Shown piece after piece: positions 1 to 12,483 of a stretch of DNA of 64,000 bases. Numbering within the stretch: position 1 is the first letter of the stretch; each line of letters starts with the position of its first letter. The notes under the pieces were generated by a model. The model was not told where the DNA came from, made no database searches, and saw only the letters and a program-made list of their open reading frames with translations. A program made the translations under genes and the position numbers. The DNA comes from Dryomyza anilis (taxonomy: Eukaryota; Arthropoda; Insecta; Diptera; Dryomyzidae): positions 12,319,529-12,383,528 of the forward strand of contig OX638132.1 in NCBI GenBank assembly GCA_951804985.1. The letters run 5' to 3'.

Positions 1-3000
1 AAATAGCTGTACTTTAATATACAAATATCTTTTATTAAGCGAACAAAGTATAAAATTGATGAGAAATGTATTAAATATTAACACGTTTCTATTTAATTGT
101 CATATATTCTAATAGTAATTAAATTTGATGTTTTAATACAGAGTTATTTAGTATTAAAATGAATACAAACATAGTTAATATATTATTGAGGCAATTTAGA
201 AAACCATTTAACTGCCTGTGTTAGTTACAATTTTGAATGATCATAAAGGGTTTTTTAACAGGGACGCTACAAAAGTAGTGCGACAGGGACAGCAAACGAC
301 GCCATATTTCTTGCCGCTCTTTTGACATTTCTCTTCAGTAAGGTTTGCCATTTCATGATGGAATTCGAATTTCGGTAGTAAATTTTAATAATTTCGACTC
401 GTTGTTGGCTTGTATATCTTTCCAAAGCTTACTGAAGAGAAATGTCAAAAGAGCGGCAAGAAATATGGCGTCGTTTGCTGTCCCTGTCGCTCTACTTTTG
501 TAGCGCTCTTATTGAAAAACCCTTTATTTACTATGATTATTGTTTATTTTTAATATGTTAATATTAATTGGAAATTGGTTAAGGTTAGTCTTATTTGACA
601 TCCGTCTCTGATTATCGAAGGCTTCCTGAAATGATCGTGATCAGGTCGATTAGAGTACTCCTAATTTCAAATCCACGTAAGGCAACCTGATCCAACCTTA
701 ATAAAAAAAAATACTGATCTAAAGTTTCCTAAATGAAACCTGATGTGACCTGATCAGGATAGCAACCTCGAATAGCGTTACTTTTTGCATAACGATTATC
801 GCACAGTGGGTCAGGTAGTACCAAAAGTTGTCGAAAACTTCAAATTGTGTCCATTTTCCCATTACAAGAGATGCTTTGTCGTGTTCTGTAGCGCGATTCC
901 GTAACTCATTAACGAGAATATTCGATATCGCCATCTACCGACGATCGTTATGAAAAAAGTGATTAACTAACATTCAATGCATTTTATGTAGACAATTAAA
1001 TTCGGAAAGATTTTAAACAAAAAAAAATATCAACGCTATCGTATCGAGAATTTTCGGTAAATTCTTCACAATGACAGCTGACGATACTGTGTACGGAATA
1101 CCTCCTAACAAAACGTTAATTGTAGCTAACGATATCGATTTTTGTCGATACGGAGTTAGGCAATTGCGCTACTGATCAAGGACGGATGCGAAATAAGGCT
1201 AACCTTAACCAATTTCCTCTCGGGTAGTGCTTTGTTTCGTGAAAATTTTAGAGAATGGAGCCAAAAAAAGCTGCAGTCTAATTTGACACAATATTCGTGC
1301 GGTTTAGTTTTATGAAATACAAATTATTTCCTTATATCGGCGAAAACCGTCTGCCGTCAAACGTTATGCAATTTACAAAATACAAAAAGTCAGTCACACG
1401 GGCATGCGTGTCTACTTTTGACATAAAATAAATATTTTTGTTGTAAAGCTCATTCAAAATACTTTCTAAAGCTGTTATAGATGTTCACAATTGAGTTCAC
1501 AATTGAGCCACTCTGATTGAAGTTATAAATAATTCAATATAAAGCTACGTGGTCAAATTTGACATATTTGGACCCCAATATCACGACAACCCTTCATACT
1601 ATCCCATCCTCCTTAATAGGTTTTAATGAGGTCCACTTATATTACAAGTTCACAAAATTTCATACAAATCGGAAGCAAACACTTTTTGAAGGGGTTACGG
1701 TTGAAAAATTTTCACCTATATATAGCATGAGGGTCCATTAACGCACCATCAAATCGTACTCCTTGACGGATTAATTTCGACAGATTTCAAATACGTTTCG
1801 TTGTTCTTCTTTATACGGTTAGTCTAAAAAACGGAGTCGTATTACGGTTCTGTATACGGCACAGTTAACGGAACGTTTTGTGTCTTGGGTAGTTTTGTTT
1901 CTTTATACACACGTTTGTTAAATTAATTGACATTTTTCTCAAAACAATTACAATTTCCTAATAATTTAAATACTTTATATGCAAAGCTATAATAATAATT
2001 TTATTTGCAAAGCTATATAGACAGATACCATAACCAAGAGGGGGCCCAATGCAACAAAAAAATTAGCAAAATACGCAGAATAATGAATAACAATTACTTA
2101 CATGCTGTATTTTGACAAACAATTCGAAAATAGTATCAATGTTGTAGGACAAAATGTTGTGTTGCAGCAGCAACATTTCAGTTTGTTTCACAAAATACAG
2201 TGGGAAATGTGAAGATGTATTTTATGGAGGCAGACATATGCGTAATTCGAGTAGGTAGTTTCGAGACATGCGATATTTGGTGTTTTGGACGTTTGTGTTT
2301 TGTTTTGATGGCAAAAGGAAGGAGATAAAATCTTCATTAGTGAATAATTTCAAATGTTTAGTTAAAAATGCATGAAGTCGTATTACATACACATCATTTT
2401 CAAAGCATTTATAAGATGACAAAAACAAAAAAAACATAACTTACAGCCTTCAATGGCATCCTCAGCATAGGGATTGATTTCAATGAGCAAAGCATCTTTC
2501 TTCACAAACAGGTCATACATGTTCATGAGCATTTTGATGGTGCCTTCGGAATTGTCGCACAAGCCAACGGCGGAGACAACGCGCAGCGCCTGCTCCTCGG
2601 TGAGACCCTTCTTAATGTCAACTGGCTCGTAAACAATGGCATCGGGATTCTCGGCAGCAACCTCTTCAATGTTGACACCACCCTGCGAGGAGGCAATGAT
2701 GACGGGGCCCTAAGAATACAAAATATATTTTATTAATTTGTGATAAAGTATTAAATAAAATTTTAAACAAGTGTACACACCTTGAATGCACGCTCCATCA
2801 TGACGGCAAAGTAAAATTCACGTCTGGGGAATTTACGCTCTGCCACCATCACCGAGTTGCAAATGCGTCCAGCGGGACCGGTTTGTTTGGTGACCAACAG
2901 TTGGTTGACCATTTTGCCGCCAATATTTTGCGCCTCTTCGGGACTGTTTTAAGTAAAATAAATGTTTTTTGTATGGGTGTTTTAAATAACCAGTTTTGCG

Positions 3001-6000
3001 CTTACGTGTAGACAACGCGCACGCCACCCTTTAGACCATTCTTAAAGGTACCTTTGCCGCGTCCACCGGCCAAAACTTGCGCCTTTAGCACCAGATTGTT
3101 GGTCTCCAATTTGCAGGCAATGTCGTTGGCTTCTTTGCCTGACTTGGCAACACCGAACCTGTGCGAAGAAGCATGGTTAATTGGAGGATTTGTTTGTAAA
3201 ATACATTATATATTATTATATTTAGTGCGATAGTGCGATGGTTCAGCATACTGTGACGTCGCCCACTGCTGATAACGTGACCAACATAAATGATTTCACC
3301 ACTAATTTGAAAATAACTTAATCCGAAAAAAATATGCGTAGGAGTGTCGCGTGACTTATTTATGAATGAATTTAATTAAAACAGATTATCGTATGTTATC
3401 TATGATAATAGAATTATGTAATTGGAAATGATTATCTGAAGTTACTACAGATTATAAATGGTAAGAGTTTAATTCGAGGTTTAATTAATTTTTAGTATGT
3501 CTACTAGAGATCAGAAAGAACAATTCTCAATGCAATTTCTCTGAGATTTATATTTAAATCTATATTTAAATCTGAAAAATATTTTTTATTCCAAAACAGG
3601 TCTTTGGTTACATCGAAAGAATTATATGAAAGATTAGTCGAATAAAAATTTGTTTTCGGGTGTGGTTTATGTCGCACAACATTTTTAGATTTCGAAAATG
3701 TTCGAACATTGTTTTTGACGAATACATTTCTTCACGAACAGTATATTGTTTTTGTCTGACAATTTTTTTTTTAATATACATATTTGTTTTGTCGAATAAA
3801 AATTTGTTGTTAGATAATTTTGTTTTCAGTATTTGTTTTCGGGTGTGGTTTATGTCGCACAACATTTTTAGATTTCGAAAATGTTCGAACATTGTTTTTG
3901 ACGAATACATTTCTTCACGAACAGTATGTTGTTTTTGTCTGACAATTTTTTTTTTAATATACATATTTGTTTTGTCGAATAAAAATTTGTTGTTAGATAA
4001 TTTTGTTTTCGAACAGTACGTTGTATATGTCGCACAAAAAACAAAATCACAAAAAAAATTTCGAACAATGTAGATATTTCAAATAAAAATTTGTTGTTGG
4101 ACAATTTTGTTTTCGAAAAGTACACGTCGAAAATGTTCGTATATTGTAGTTTTTGTCGCACATATTTATTTTACACTTTTTTTTCGAAATTTTTTGAATA
4201 TTGTTTTTGCCGAAAAAGAATTGTTTTCGAACAGTACGTTATATTTGACTCAAATATATTTTTAAAAATAATTTTTATTCAAAACTATTGTTTTTGTTGG
4301 AAAATTTTCGAACGATACGTTGTTTTTACCGCACAATTTTTTTTTGCAAACATTGTTGTTTTTGTCGAATACATTTTTTTTTAACAATATTTTTTTGTTG
4401 GACATTTTTTTTTTGTAGGATAAATTTCTTTTCGAACATTACGTTTTTTTACAAAAACAAAATTTATCAACATGCTGTAGTCCAAATGTGCAGCTGAAAA
4501 GAGAATTGGCTATTAAAGCTCCTCAGCTTATCAAAAATTACTAATGAGATTTTAAATTTGTTCTCAATAATAACTCTCGCGTTCAATCGTAACCGACATT
4601 TTTAGAAAATAAACGTATTTCTAAGACCGAATCGTAATTTTCGACATAAAAGATTTCCCTCAGACCAAAACTTTTTTTTTGTTGGTATCTTTAATGTTGT
4701 TTTTTTACAGATTTATATAATATATCTTATTTAGTGAGAGTTATTTACGAATTTCCGAAAAGGTTAACCTTTATCTCTGATCTGTGATCTCTGAGGTCTA
4801 CATATCATGTAACGTGACAGTTTGAAACTTTGTATATAAAGGGTTTTTTAACAGGGACGCTACAAAAGTAGAGCGACAGGGATAGCAAACGACGCCATAT
4901 TTCTTGCCGCTCTTTTGGCATTTCTCTTCAGTAAGGTTTGCCATTTCATGATGGAAAGATATACGAATTCGAATTTCGGTAGTAAATTTTAATAATTTCG
5001 ACTCGTTGTTGGCTCGTATATCTTTCCATCATGAAATGGCAAACCTTACTGAAGAGAAATGTCAAAAGAGCGGCAAGAAATATATTATATATTTTTTTAT
5101 TTTTTTGTTTTATTCAAATAAATACAATGTTTCATCTAATTCTCAATTAACATTTTAATAATATAAAAGAAATACCAATTAAATAATTAGGTACAATTTT
5201 TTAGCCTTATTTGCATTTAAAATTTCTTAGAAAAGGAAAAAATAGCTCTGTTAGGCGCAACCTAGGAACCTTTTGCTCTTAAATTTTGGTTTTTCACAGA
5301 TTTATTTAATAAATGTTATTTAGTGAGAGTTATTAAGAAATCTCCGAAAAGTTTAAGCTTTATCTCTGATCCGTGACCTCTGAGGTCTAACTATCATGTA
5401 ACGCGACAGTTTGAAACTGATTCTCTAAATTGTGTATACTTTTATTCAAATTCAAATAAATACAATGTTTTACCTATATAATTCTCAATTAACATTTTAA
5501 TATAAAATAAAATACCAAATAAATAATTACAATTTTTTAGCCTTTCATCTGCATTTAAAATTTCTTAGAAAAAAACAAAAAAAAAAAAACGTTCCGGTAG
5601 GTCCAACCTAGGAACCTTTTGCCTATAAGTTGAGACCATAGAAGACAAACTTAATTCTGAAAAATCTGTTTTCCGTACAGCGTAAATTAAAAAATGTATA
5701 TAGATTTTTGCAATTTAAAAATCTTTATCAACTATTAAAAAATCTTACATTAAATCTTACAAAAAATCTCTCATGCATTTAATAATCATCCGCAAAATCA
5801 GAAATTCCTAAAATAATCTAAATAAATAATAATAAAACAAAAAATTCCACAAAAAAAATCACTTTTAAAAAAATACCACAAAATATTTCAATAATTAAAA
5901 AAATGTAAATTCTATAATAAAAAAAATATTAAAATTCATAATATTTAGCTTAATACCAAAATTTTCTCTCAAAGATATATCTGATCAGATATCGGAGACC

Positions 6001-9000
6001 TTAAAATCTGACAAAGTAGATTTATCTGCAAAGATGGCAACTATGGTTGAGACTTTCGGTCAAAGTACAATTTTTACTTATTTGTTCTACTTATACTTAA
6101 AAAATGTAAGTTGTGCTAACTAGAATTGATTCGGTTATTTAGTAATTATCAATTGAAACTAAATAAAAATGTATAAAATGACTTATTTACTAACAAAAGC
6201 ATGTGATACAAATTGTTTGTTATCTGCTGAGACAGCTAAATGTCCAAAGGCTGCGCGTATTTATATTTTGTTTAAATTTTATACAGCGCTGATAAGAAAC
6301 ATGCTGTAATGACGCCGAAAGAAATGCGAACAAAATAAAATAAAATGTTGCCGATAGAGCAGTCATTGCCGCGTTTCAATTCAATACAAAGTCTAGCGAA
6401 TTTAGTACCACGTTGCAAAGGTCACTTGGCTATTTTCATAAAATATTTTGGCCAACAGAGAGAGTGTACAAAGCGACAGATAACGAAGTAAAGAAAATGG
6501 CAAAGAAGCGATAAATCAAAAAGACACAAAATGTTTGAACACACACAATTTCAAAACACACACAATTTCAATATCTCTATCAAGGCAGTTGGAAAGTGAG
6601 AAAAAATAATGTTAAATTAAAATATGGTCAAAACAAGTGCGTAAAATACATAGCGTATATTTGTCAAAAAAAATTCGTGAAAATTTAAATTTAAAAAACA
6701 TTTTAAGCTAAAATTTTTAATTCTATTTTTGTGCATAAATTATGTTACGAGTATAATTTAAACATCATTTAGGTGAACACACATTGAACTCTTAATTTAT
6801 GCAAAATCTATCAGATGCTTTTTATTTATTTGATGCCAACCTGTTGCTGACTCACTGGGTTCATTCATTAAAGAATGCGTACAATTGACAGACGTTGCTT
6901 GGCGTTGCTTATCAATTGTTTATGTCCAGATTAGGGTTTTTTGTGTTGTTTTTTTTTGTGTAAGTGTCAACAACATTGCTACTTAAATTACTTAATTTAC
7001 AGTAGATAATAATATATAGAGTTTATTGTGCTGACTTACTTTGGTGTGGGGATGCCGGCCTGATTAAGTAGTGTGTAGGACACATGCTCCTGTACGTTCA
7101 GGTTACGCTTTTGTTGACAGCCAGCGCTGCTGAGACCCAAGATCTGTAAATTAAAAATATAAACATAAAAATCCATTGAATTACAAGAAGCATAAAGTTG
7201 TTTTATGAAATAAAAGTTAATAAAAGATTGTCTAAAATATGTTTACAATTATCAATATTCCATAGACGATTTCATAATAATTTTGAAGTGCTCGGGTTCA
7301 GGAAGAACCCTGACAATGAGATGTATTACCAACCGAAATAAATCTACATATTTGAAAGTTAATAAAGTTACACAAAACAGTTTAATGCAAGATAAATAAG
7401 TATATATCTTGATAATAATAAGATCTTGATTAATAAGAATGAATTCAGAATATTCTAAATTAAGAGCGATTTGGAATAAAACTTAATTTTAAATAAAATT
7501 CAAAATTGAATAAAATGTAGATTAGCTTAAGGAGCTATTCAATTCATGAATACGACAAAAAAAACAACTAGCCACTCGACTACCGACTTTTTACAATGTC
7601 TTACACTTCCTTCACTAAAATTAAATTAATCAAAGTATTTGATCTATTGGTGATCCAGGTTCCGAGTATGAAGAGGTTTGATACTATTTAATGAGGTTTA
7701 ATTGATTTTGTAATTATAAAAGAAAATTGTTATTTTGTGAAAATGAAATGGGTGTCTTGAATACAGCACTGCATTTTTGTTTCTATAATAAATAATTAAA
7801 ATTTTGACCTCCAGGTTAACATCAAATTTGATGATAAGTTATATTGAACATATTATCCTGACATTGCCGTTTACCGAATCGTGGGTTGTAATCGCCAAAG
7901 CTTCTAACTTAGAAATCTCAAATAAAATAAATGAAGAATAAATCATATTTTGAATTCGAAGCTCGACAAAATCTATGTAGGAAGTCCAGATCGAAAGCAG
8001 TTGATTACTGTTTTAAGTAAAGAGCAAAAATGTATTGGAAAAACATAAAAAAGTATAATTTGATTTGAAAGCTTTACAAAATCTTTACAAAAAACCAGAT
8101 TCTTATGTTTTTACCTAAACCATTATATGTATTAACCCTTTATCGGAAGATAGAAATAGCACGATTTTTAATATGAAAATTTAGGTTTTAGGAAACATGA
8201 ATCCGAAGATAATTTTGCAATTGTTTGTTTTCTGTAGACGCCAAGTGCAAGAACGTCTACAGAAGGTCTTCACTAAACTCTATATTTTTCACGTGTTTTT
8301 ATTTCTCACATAAAAATTATAATAAATTATTGAAACATACAGTGATGTGAAAAATAATAGGTACCCCAATGCAATTATTTGATATGTGATATTGTATACC
8401 AGATTAATTATACAAACAAAGTTAACTAATTGTATTTCAAAGTAAAGGCTAGTCTTACAGAAAATTGCAGAAATTGTTGTATACTCTAAGACAATTTCAG
8501 AAAATTCGATAAATTCAGTACCTAAATTAGATGCACGAGGTCAAAAATCAATAATTTCGTCTGTCACAAAGGGAATATTTTGCCACATCTTGAAATAAAA
8601 CCATCTCTTTTATCCAGAGCATTGAAGGAGTCGAATCTTGACATGGACAAATCTTCAAATCGTAAAATGTTGAATAACGAAAATCCGAGGGCAAGAAGTG
8701 CGTGAAAGGATCCATACCTATCAAGGGTTTATGCCCTTTAAGTGCAAAAACCCTTGAATTTAAATATAATTGGGTTAGTGTGAAGACCATCTGTAGTCTT
8801 GTTGATTACAGGGTTATTAAAAAAATCTATGATATAGAATCTTCAATAAAATGCCATAAACTAAACTTCTAATATGAAAATCAACTTTTAAAAATGGTTC
8901 TTTGAGTCTTAAATTGGTTTTCAATTGATGAGACCGGGTTAATTTTTCGAATTGCATAGACACTTGAAAGTTTAACAATATTTTTTTATAATATTAATCA

Positions 9001-9890
9001 AAAAACTTAGAAACACCAATTTAGGAAATACAAATTTGGTTACATAGATTTTATATAAGTTACTTATTTTAAAAAAAGCCTGCTCCTCATTACTAATTAG
9101 ACATTTATATAGAACTCTAGCTTTACTCGAGACCTTTTTTGGACCCACTTACATGTTCTTAAATTCACCAAATAGGGTTCTTCAAACTTTAATACTATCT
9201 GCACTAAAATTTAAAAGCCTTTTCAAAACAAATTTAAAACCCAAAGCAAATTAGCGAAAACAAAAGTCACGAGATCTCGAAAAACCAACTAAATCAGTCG
9301 CTCATTTCACTTGTGACACAGCGTAGTTCGCGACAAATATCAGATTAAATAATAAACAAATTCATTTGTGGACAAGAATTTCCAACATTTAGCTGAATTT
9401 AGCTGATAGCAAGTCCAATGGACAGACGAACGGGCGAACGTACAGAGGAAGAAGGCACGGCAACAGTGAGAACGAGAGTAGCCAAAAATAGACGAGGGAC
9501 AAACAACGAACGTCTGTTGCTTTGATAGTAATTGAAACAACAGCAACAGCAGCAACAACAAGAATCTGGTTTCATTACCGATGCCGAGGTCCCCAATCAT
9601 CAAATTGTGTTACGTCACAAACGTTACTGTTGTTGTAGGGGGTGGGGGGATTGTTTTTGGGGAAACAATGACGGCGGCTCGCTAAATATTTCTATTGTAC
9701 ACTCATTTCTCTCTTTTTAATCACTGGTTCGCTCTTTTTTCTCTATCTATCTGTCACTCTACTCGGCTAAATTTCGCCAATTATGTAAAATATTTCAAAA
9801 TGATTATTTTAATTTTCGTTTTACCTTCGATGCCACCTTTGGATTTGCAATTTCGGCCAAAACGCCAGCGCGTGCCAACAGTGCAGCCAT
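1..9890 (-). CDS. skap: skap/ScsbetaA, succinyl-CoA synthetase ADP-forming beta subunit, 5' part (gene runs off left edge)
   Basis: This encodes the beta subunit of mitochondrial succinate-CoA ligase (ADP-forming), which makes ATP and succinate from succinyl-CoA in the TCA cycle together with the alpha subunit. Five coding exons join in one frame: 9890-9825, 7143-7040, 3158-3006, 2943-2781, 2709-2445 (751 nt, about 250 residues). The first exons look like a mitochondrial presequence; the ATP-grasp domain follows, with the nucleotide-binding stretch [14 protein letters not shown], then [38 protein letters not shown] and [16 protein letters not shown]. These match the ADP-forming (SUCLA2) type better than the GDP-forming (SUCLG2) type. 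All exon borders have GT and AG. The last exon stops after one base of a codon at 2445, and I find no continuation in 1-2444, so the CoA-ligase domain lies beyond the left edge. Confidence 0.95.
246..524. mobile_element. Tc1/mariner-derived MITE, complete, TA target site
   Basis: The element begins TA-AAGGGTTTTTTAACAGG and ends with the inverted copy, GAAAAACCCTT-TA. The arms are about 125 bp. They include the ATG ATG GAA start codons of the parent transposase, so this is an internal deletion of the element whose relic lies at 50453-51082. It sits in a skap intron. Confidence 0.85.
570..1217. mobile_element. 648-bp inverted-repeat element in skap intron
   Basis: The terminal inverted repeats begin GGAAATTGGTTAAGGTTAG and are about 45 bp with a few mismatches. 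The interior includes a minus-strand open frame (719-934, 71 codons) that I do not recognise. No clear target duplication is visible. Confidence 0.65.
1218..2444. other. skap intron, mostly unremarkable
   Basis: This AT-rich intron sequence has no exon that could continue skap. A short ACGG-rich patch at 1790-1880 resembles the repeats at 10690-11080. Confidence 0.6.
2445..2709 (-). CDS. skap: skap coding exon 5 (last one in window)
   Basis: The exon runs from acceptor TTCTTAG to donor GTAAGT, 265 nt. It reads [20 protein letters not shown] and continues through [20 protein letters not shown] to [19 protein letters not shown]. The intron to exon 4 (2710-2780) is 71 bp. It ends with one base of the next codon, so at least one more exon lies to the left of the window. 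Confidence 0.95.
2781..2943 (-). CDS. skap: skap coding exon 4
   Basis: The exon runs from acceptor AAACAG to donor GTGTGT, 163 nt, ending in phase 0. It reads [40 protein letters not shown] and [14 protein letters not shown], which are conserved blocks of the beta subunit. The intron to exon 3 is only 62 bp (2944-3005), typical of a fly short intron. Confidence 0.95.
3006..3158 (-). CDS. skap: skap coding exon 3 (ATP-grasp core)
   Basis: The exon runs from acceptor GCACAG to donor GTAAGC, 153 nt. It reads [20 protein letters not shown], then [18 protein letters not shown] and [12 protein letters not shown]. The glycine-rich GGRGKGTF stretch is the nucleotide-contacting loop of the ATP-grasp fold. 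Confidence 0.95.
3600..4470. repeat. TTCGAA/GTTTTCGAACA degenerate repeat with a 183-bp tandem duplication
   Basis: Motifs of the type TTTTCGAACA and GTCGAATAAAAATTTGTT recur throughout. Bases 3651-3833 and 3834-4016 are near-identical head-to-tail copies of 183 bp. The open frames here on both strands are by-products of the repeat. Related DNA lies at 22580-23110 and 30135-30420. Confidence 0.75.
4700..5285. repeat. Tandem duplication, unit 1 (interrupted by a MITE)
   Basis: From the CAGATTTATATAATATATC stretch to AACCTAGGAACCTTTTGC, this unit matches the following unit at roughly 85 percent by eye. It differs by carrying the MITE 4839-5083 at a TA in its middle. Unit 2 keeps the uninterrupted site, TGTGTATACTTTTATTC. 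Confidence 0.8.
4839..5083. mobile_element. Tc1/mariner-derived MITE, right end truncated
   Basis: It is the same family as 246-524, with the left end TA-AAGGGTTTTTTAACAGG. It keeps both copies of the CATGATGGAAAGATATACGA segment that encodes the transposase start. The right terminal ~40 bp is missing after GCGGCAAGAAATAT. Confidence 0.8.
5289..5635. repeat. Tandem duplication, unit 2 (empty site)
   Basis: This is an uninterrupted copy of unit 1, from CAGATTTATTTAATAAATG to AACCTAGGAACCTTTTGCC. It serves as the empty-site reference for the MITE insertion in unit 1. Confidence 0.8.
5640..7039. other. skap intron 2, rest
   Basis: AT-rich intron DNA. I see no exon, RNA gene or clear element in it. 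Confidence 0.6.
7040..7143 (-). CDS. skap: skap coding exon 2
   Basis: The acceptor TTTACAG precedes 7143 and the donor GTAAGT follows 7040. The 104 nt read [20 protein letters not shown] and on to NQAGIPTP plus two bases. RNLNVQEH marks the mature N-terminus found after presequence removal in this family. It joins exon 3 to give IPTPKFGVAKSG. Confidence 0.93.
7144..9824. other. skap intron 1
   Basis: This is a 2.7-kb first intron. Apart from a CAG/CAA run at 9538-9561 and richer DNA from 9400 to 9720 I find nothing assignable. The open frames at 8548-8790 and 9340-9720 show no recognisable domain. Confidence 0.55.
9825..9890 (-). CDS. skap: skap coding exon 1
   Basis: The ATG at 9890-9888 opens 22 codons ([20 protein letters not shown] and on) that end in phase 0 at 9825, followed by the donor GTAAAA. 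The residues are small, hydrophobic and basic without acids until position 13, as expected for the start of a mitochondrial targeting peptide. A longer antisense frame over 9781-10200 reads another frame and is a shadow. Confidence 0.85.
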
Positions 9891-10300
9891 GTTCAATTAA
9901 TTCTGTTGAAAATTTTAATAGAAAAATAGATAAATACGCGTTTTTTTTATATTCTGAATTAAATTTTGATAGATGAAAATTTTTATGTTCGCACCGAGAA
10001 AAAACGTCGTCGACCGTGGAGAAAAAATGTTCGAATGAGTAACGAAATAGTTGGGGCCGCAGTTTGCTATGTGTGTGTGTGGAGCACAATGACAGCTGAC
10101 AGCGCTGATAGTGACAGTTTGCGCAAAAATGAAGTGTTGCCACCGTAGTGAAATAATGCAAATTGCGGGATTTATAAAATATCGGTAATAACCCAGTCAT
10201 ACAATTTTATGATTAGTACATTTTTGACAATTCCAAATAATCATTAATTTCGATTATTTTGAATCTTAATTAAAAAAAAATCATATTTCACCCTTATAGA
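9891..10300 (-). promoter_or_regulatory. skap 5' UTR and promoter region (approximate)
   Basis: This is the DNA directly upstream of the skap start codon. It is richer in GC around 9990-10150 than its surroundings and lies before the first repeat. I see no convincing TATA box, so the start site cannot be placed from sequence alone. Confidence 0.35.
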
Positions 10301-10485
10301 AAAATGGCTCGAGTGTCGTATATGGTAAAAAGATCTATTGATCTACCAGACGAAAAGTCACGTTGGTCAGATTCACTATATGGGGATTTCAACATCTATC
10401 ATTCGGTATACAACGACAACCCTGAGAAAAAGCAACTCAACTCCACTGTTCGAAATCTGTGGTCCCACCATTTTAGCACAAATAT

Positions 10486-10680
10486 ACACCCAGAAAAAAA
10501 TCATGGTAAATTAATAGTTTTTCAATAGAAAAACAACAGTTTATACTATTGAAATTGGTCAATAGGAAGCCTACCATTAGTTTAATAATATTCAAATTTT
10601 CAATATGATGTTGTACCATACATTTTATTATGTATTCTTTTAATTACAACAGGAAAGACCTATACAAATTAAATGATTAA
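10486..10680. mobile_element. CACCCAG-type MITE end
   Basis: It begins ACACCCAGAAAAAAATCATG like the short MITE family seen complete at 33188, 42091 and 45379. A possible partner end (TTCTTCTGAGTGTAACAC) appears only at 13230-13248, as if later insertions had split it. The link is uncertain. Confidence 0.4.
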
Positions 10681-10689
10681 TATTTTTCC

Positions 10690-11080
10690 CAAGGAACAAA
10701 ACGGTCCGTTAACGGTGCCGTATACGGAACAGCAATACGGAATACGATTCCGTAAACGTTCCGTTTTCTGGATACGAAAACGGTCCAGTGAACGGATAAA
10801 GAGAAACATCGAAACGGATTTCGAATCCGTTGAGAGTACGTTTCGACGGTACGTTAACGGACCGTCATACTGGATTAGAAACGGAGTGAGTCCGTCGAGA
10901 GTACGTTTCGGCTGTACGTTTAAGTACCGTCAAAATGGATAAAATACGGAGTGCATCCGTTGATATTACGTTTTGACGGTTCGTTAACGGACCGCCTTTC
11001 TGGACAAAATACGGAGTGAGTCCGTTGAGAATGCGTTTCGACGGTCCGTTCACGTACCGTAGATCTGTATGAAAAACGGA
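10690..11080. repeat. ACGG-rich ~65-bp tandem repeats, left arm of a foldback-like element
   Basis: Three to four units of about 65 bp recur, each with ACGGWMCGTTAACGGACCG and GGAGTGAGTCCGT blocks. A related set lies inverted at 12484-12672, so both may be arms of one foldback-type transposon with the interior 11080-12480. Confidence 0.6.
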
Positions 11081-11555
11081 ATGAATAGATTAAAAACACC
11101 ATTTTCATACCAAACAATGTATACTAAATGACCTCTTGCATATTTTTATTTTACAAGAAACAAACATATTATGTATAAAATATAATATGAAACATACAAT
11201 TTTTACCAAACAACATAATTGGTGTTAACAATTTTGTAATCTACTGAAATTCCACATGGTATTTCCATCATCGATTTCGTGTCAACAAAGCCCAAAACAA
11301 TAATCATTTTATAACTTTAACTGGATTGCAGTTTTCATAGAGCTTAAATGAGTCTTTGTAGGGTGCATTGTTTAGTGATAGCCAAAAAGCCAAGACAATT
11401 TTGCATCGCACATTTTCCGCAAACTTTATACCACATTTTCAGGAGCTCTTAGATATAGTCCGTTTTGAATTGAAAGACGTTTGAAGCCATCGAAGATTCT
11501 CAAAATATGGAACTGAAAATGTATGTAAATTCTGCAAAGATGTTTTGAATAAATG

Positions 11556-12356
11556 CACGCATAGAAAAATATTGATTAGATCCGACAATAAAATAACAAT
11601 AGGCATGTTCAAAATAGATCCCATTATACTATTGTCATTTCATTGTCGGATTTGAAAATTTGATTGTTACTTTCGAAAAAGAATTCGATTGTTGTTTTTA
11701 AAAATCTACATTGTCAAATTAAATGCAATTAAATTGTCAGTTGAAATGTTAATTCTTAAAAATACATGAAATCAAATAAACCATATTATATTTTAATGCA
11801 TTCTATTTATCCACAATTTTTAAAGAAATATAATGAAGATCTCATATTTATATTATTATATCTTGAAAATAGACTGTAGTTGTTGCGGAGACCATGCATC
11901 TTATGTTTTGCTTACACGTGCTGGTGCGATTGGACTTCATTTGTTTGTCTTCCAACTCCTTGGAGGTCACCTGACCATCGTGGTAGACCAAGTTCTTGGC
12001 TCTTGCAATTTCTGCATAAAGCGCCTGTGGCTGGTCCAACCTAGCGTTGCAACGAAATAGCATTGAATGCAACTTCAGAAAATGTGTAGCTCCTTGAAAT
12101 GCTCGTCATAAGATCTAAAATAAATAACAGAACATAAAAATTGTAATTATTGAACATATTAATTACTTAAACATGTAACTTACATCATTTAATTAAATTC
12201 GTTGCAGTCGATTTGAAAAATTGTAAACAATAAAATGAAAATAATATTTTGACATTTTGTTTTAATAGTCACAAAACAGAGCTGCCACATAAAAAAATTA
12301 TTTTTTTCAAATAACAATCGCATATTGTGAAAAGTAACAATAGATTTCTATGCGTG
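11556..12356. mobile_element. TIR element carrying an exon-like fragment
   Basis: The ends are CACGCATAGAAAAATATTG and the inverted CAATAGATTTCTATGCGTG. Subterminal DNA repeats ATTGTTATT-type and GACAATA-type words shared with 13906-14469. Inside lies a minus-strand fragment that looks like host coding sequence (next entry). Confidence 0.6.
11916..12105 (-). pseudogene. Captured exon-like coding fragment, unidentified
   Basis: A minus-strand frame stays open from 12105 to a donor-like TGTAAGC at 11916. It reads LKLHSMLFRCNARLDQPQAL, then YAEIARAKNLVYHDGQVTSK and ELEDKQ. GC content and codon texture are clearly above the flanks. An upstream stretch in another frame (SYDEHFKELH) suggests one old frameshift. 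I do not recognise the family. Its place between TIRs suggests capture of a host exon. Confidence 0.4.
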
Positions 12357-12483
12357 TGTGTATTTCATTTATATTTTATTCACTTATCTTGTTTGGTCTT
12401 CGAGAGAGATATTCACCAACTGTAATCCTCCGAGCTTATTGTTCATGTTCACAAAGTCAAATGAATTGAAAATCGGTGCCGTT

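Noticed and set aside
719..934. 71-codon ORF inside the 648-bp element
   Set aside because: No recognisable domain, no splice signals and it sits between TIRs; it is kept only as a note in the element entry.
3608..4384. Long open frames on both strands in the skap intron
   Set aside because: They read through a 183-bp tandem duplication and TTCGAA repeats; the protein is repetitive and both strands are open.
9781..10200. 139-codon minus-strand ORF over skap exon 1
   Set aside because: It reads the exon in the wrong frame; the correct frame starts at 9890 and gives the targeting peptide and a good splice donor.
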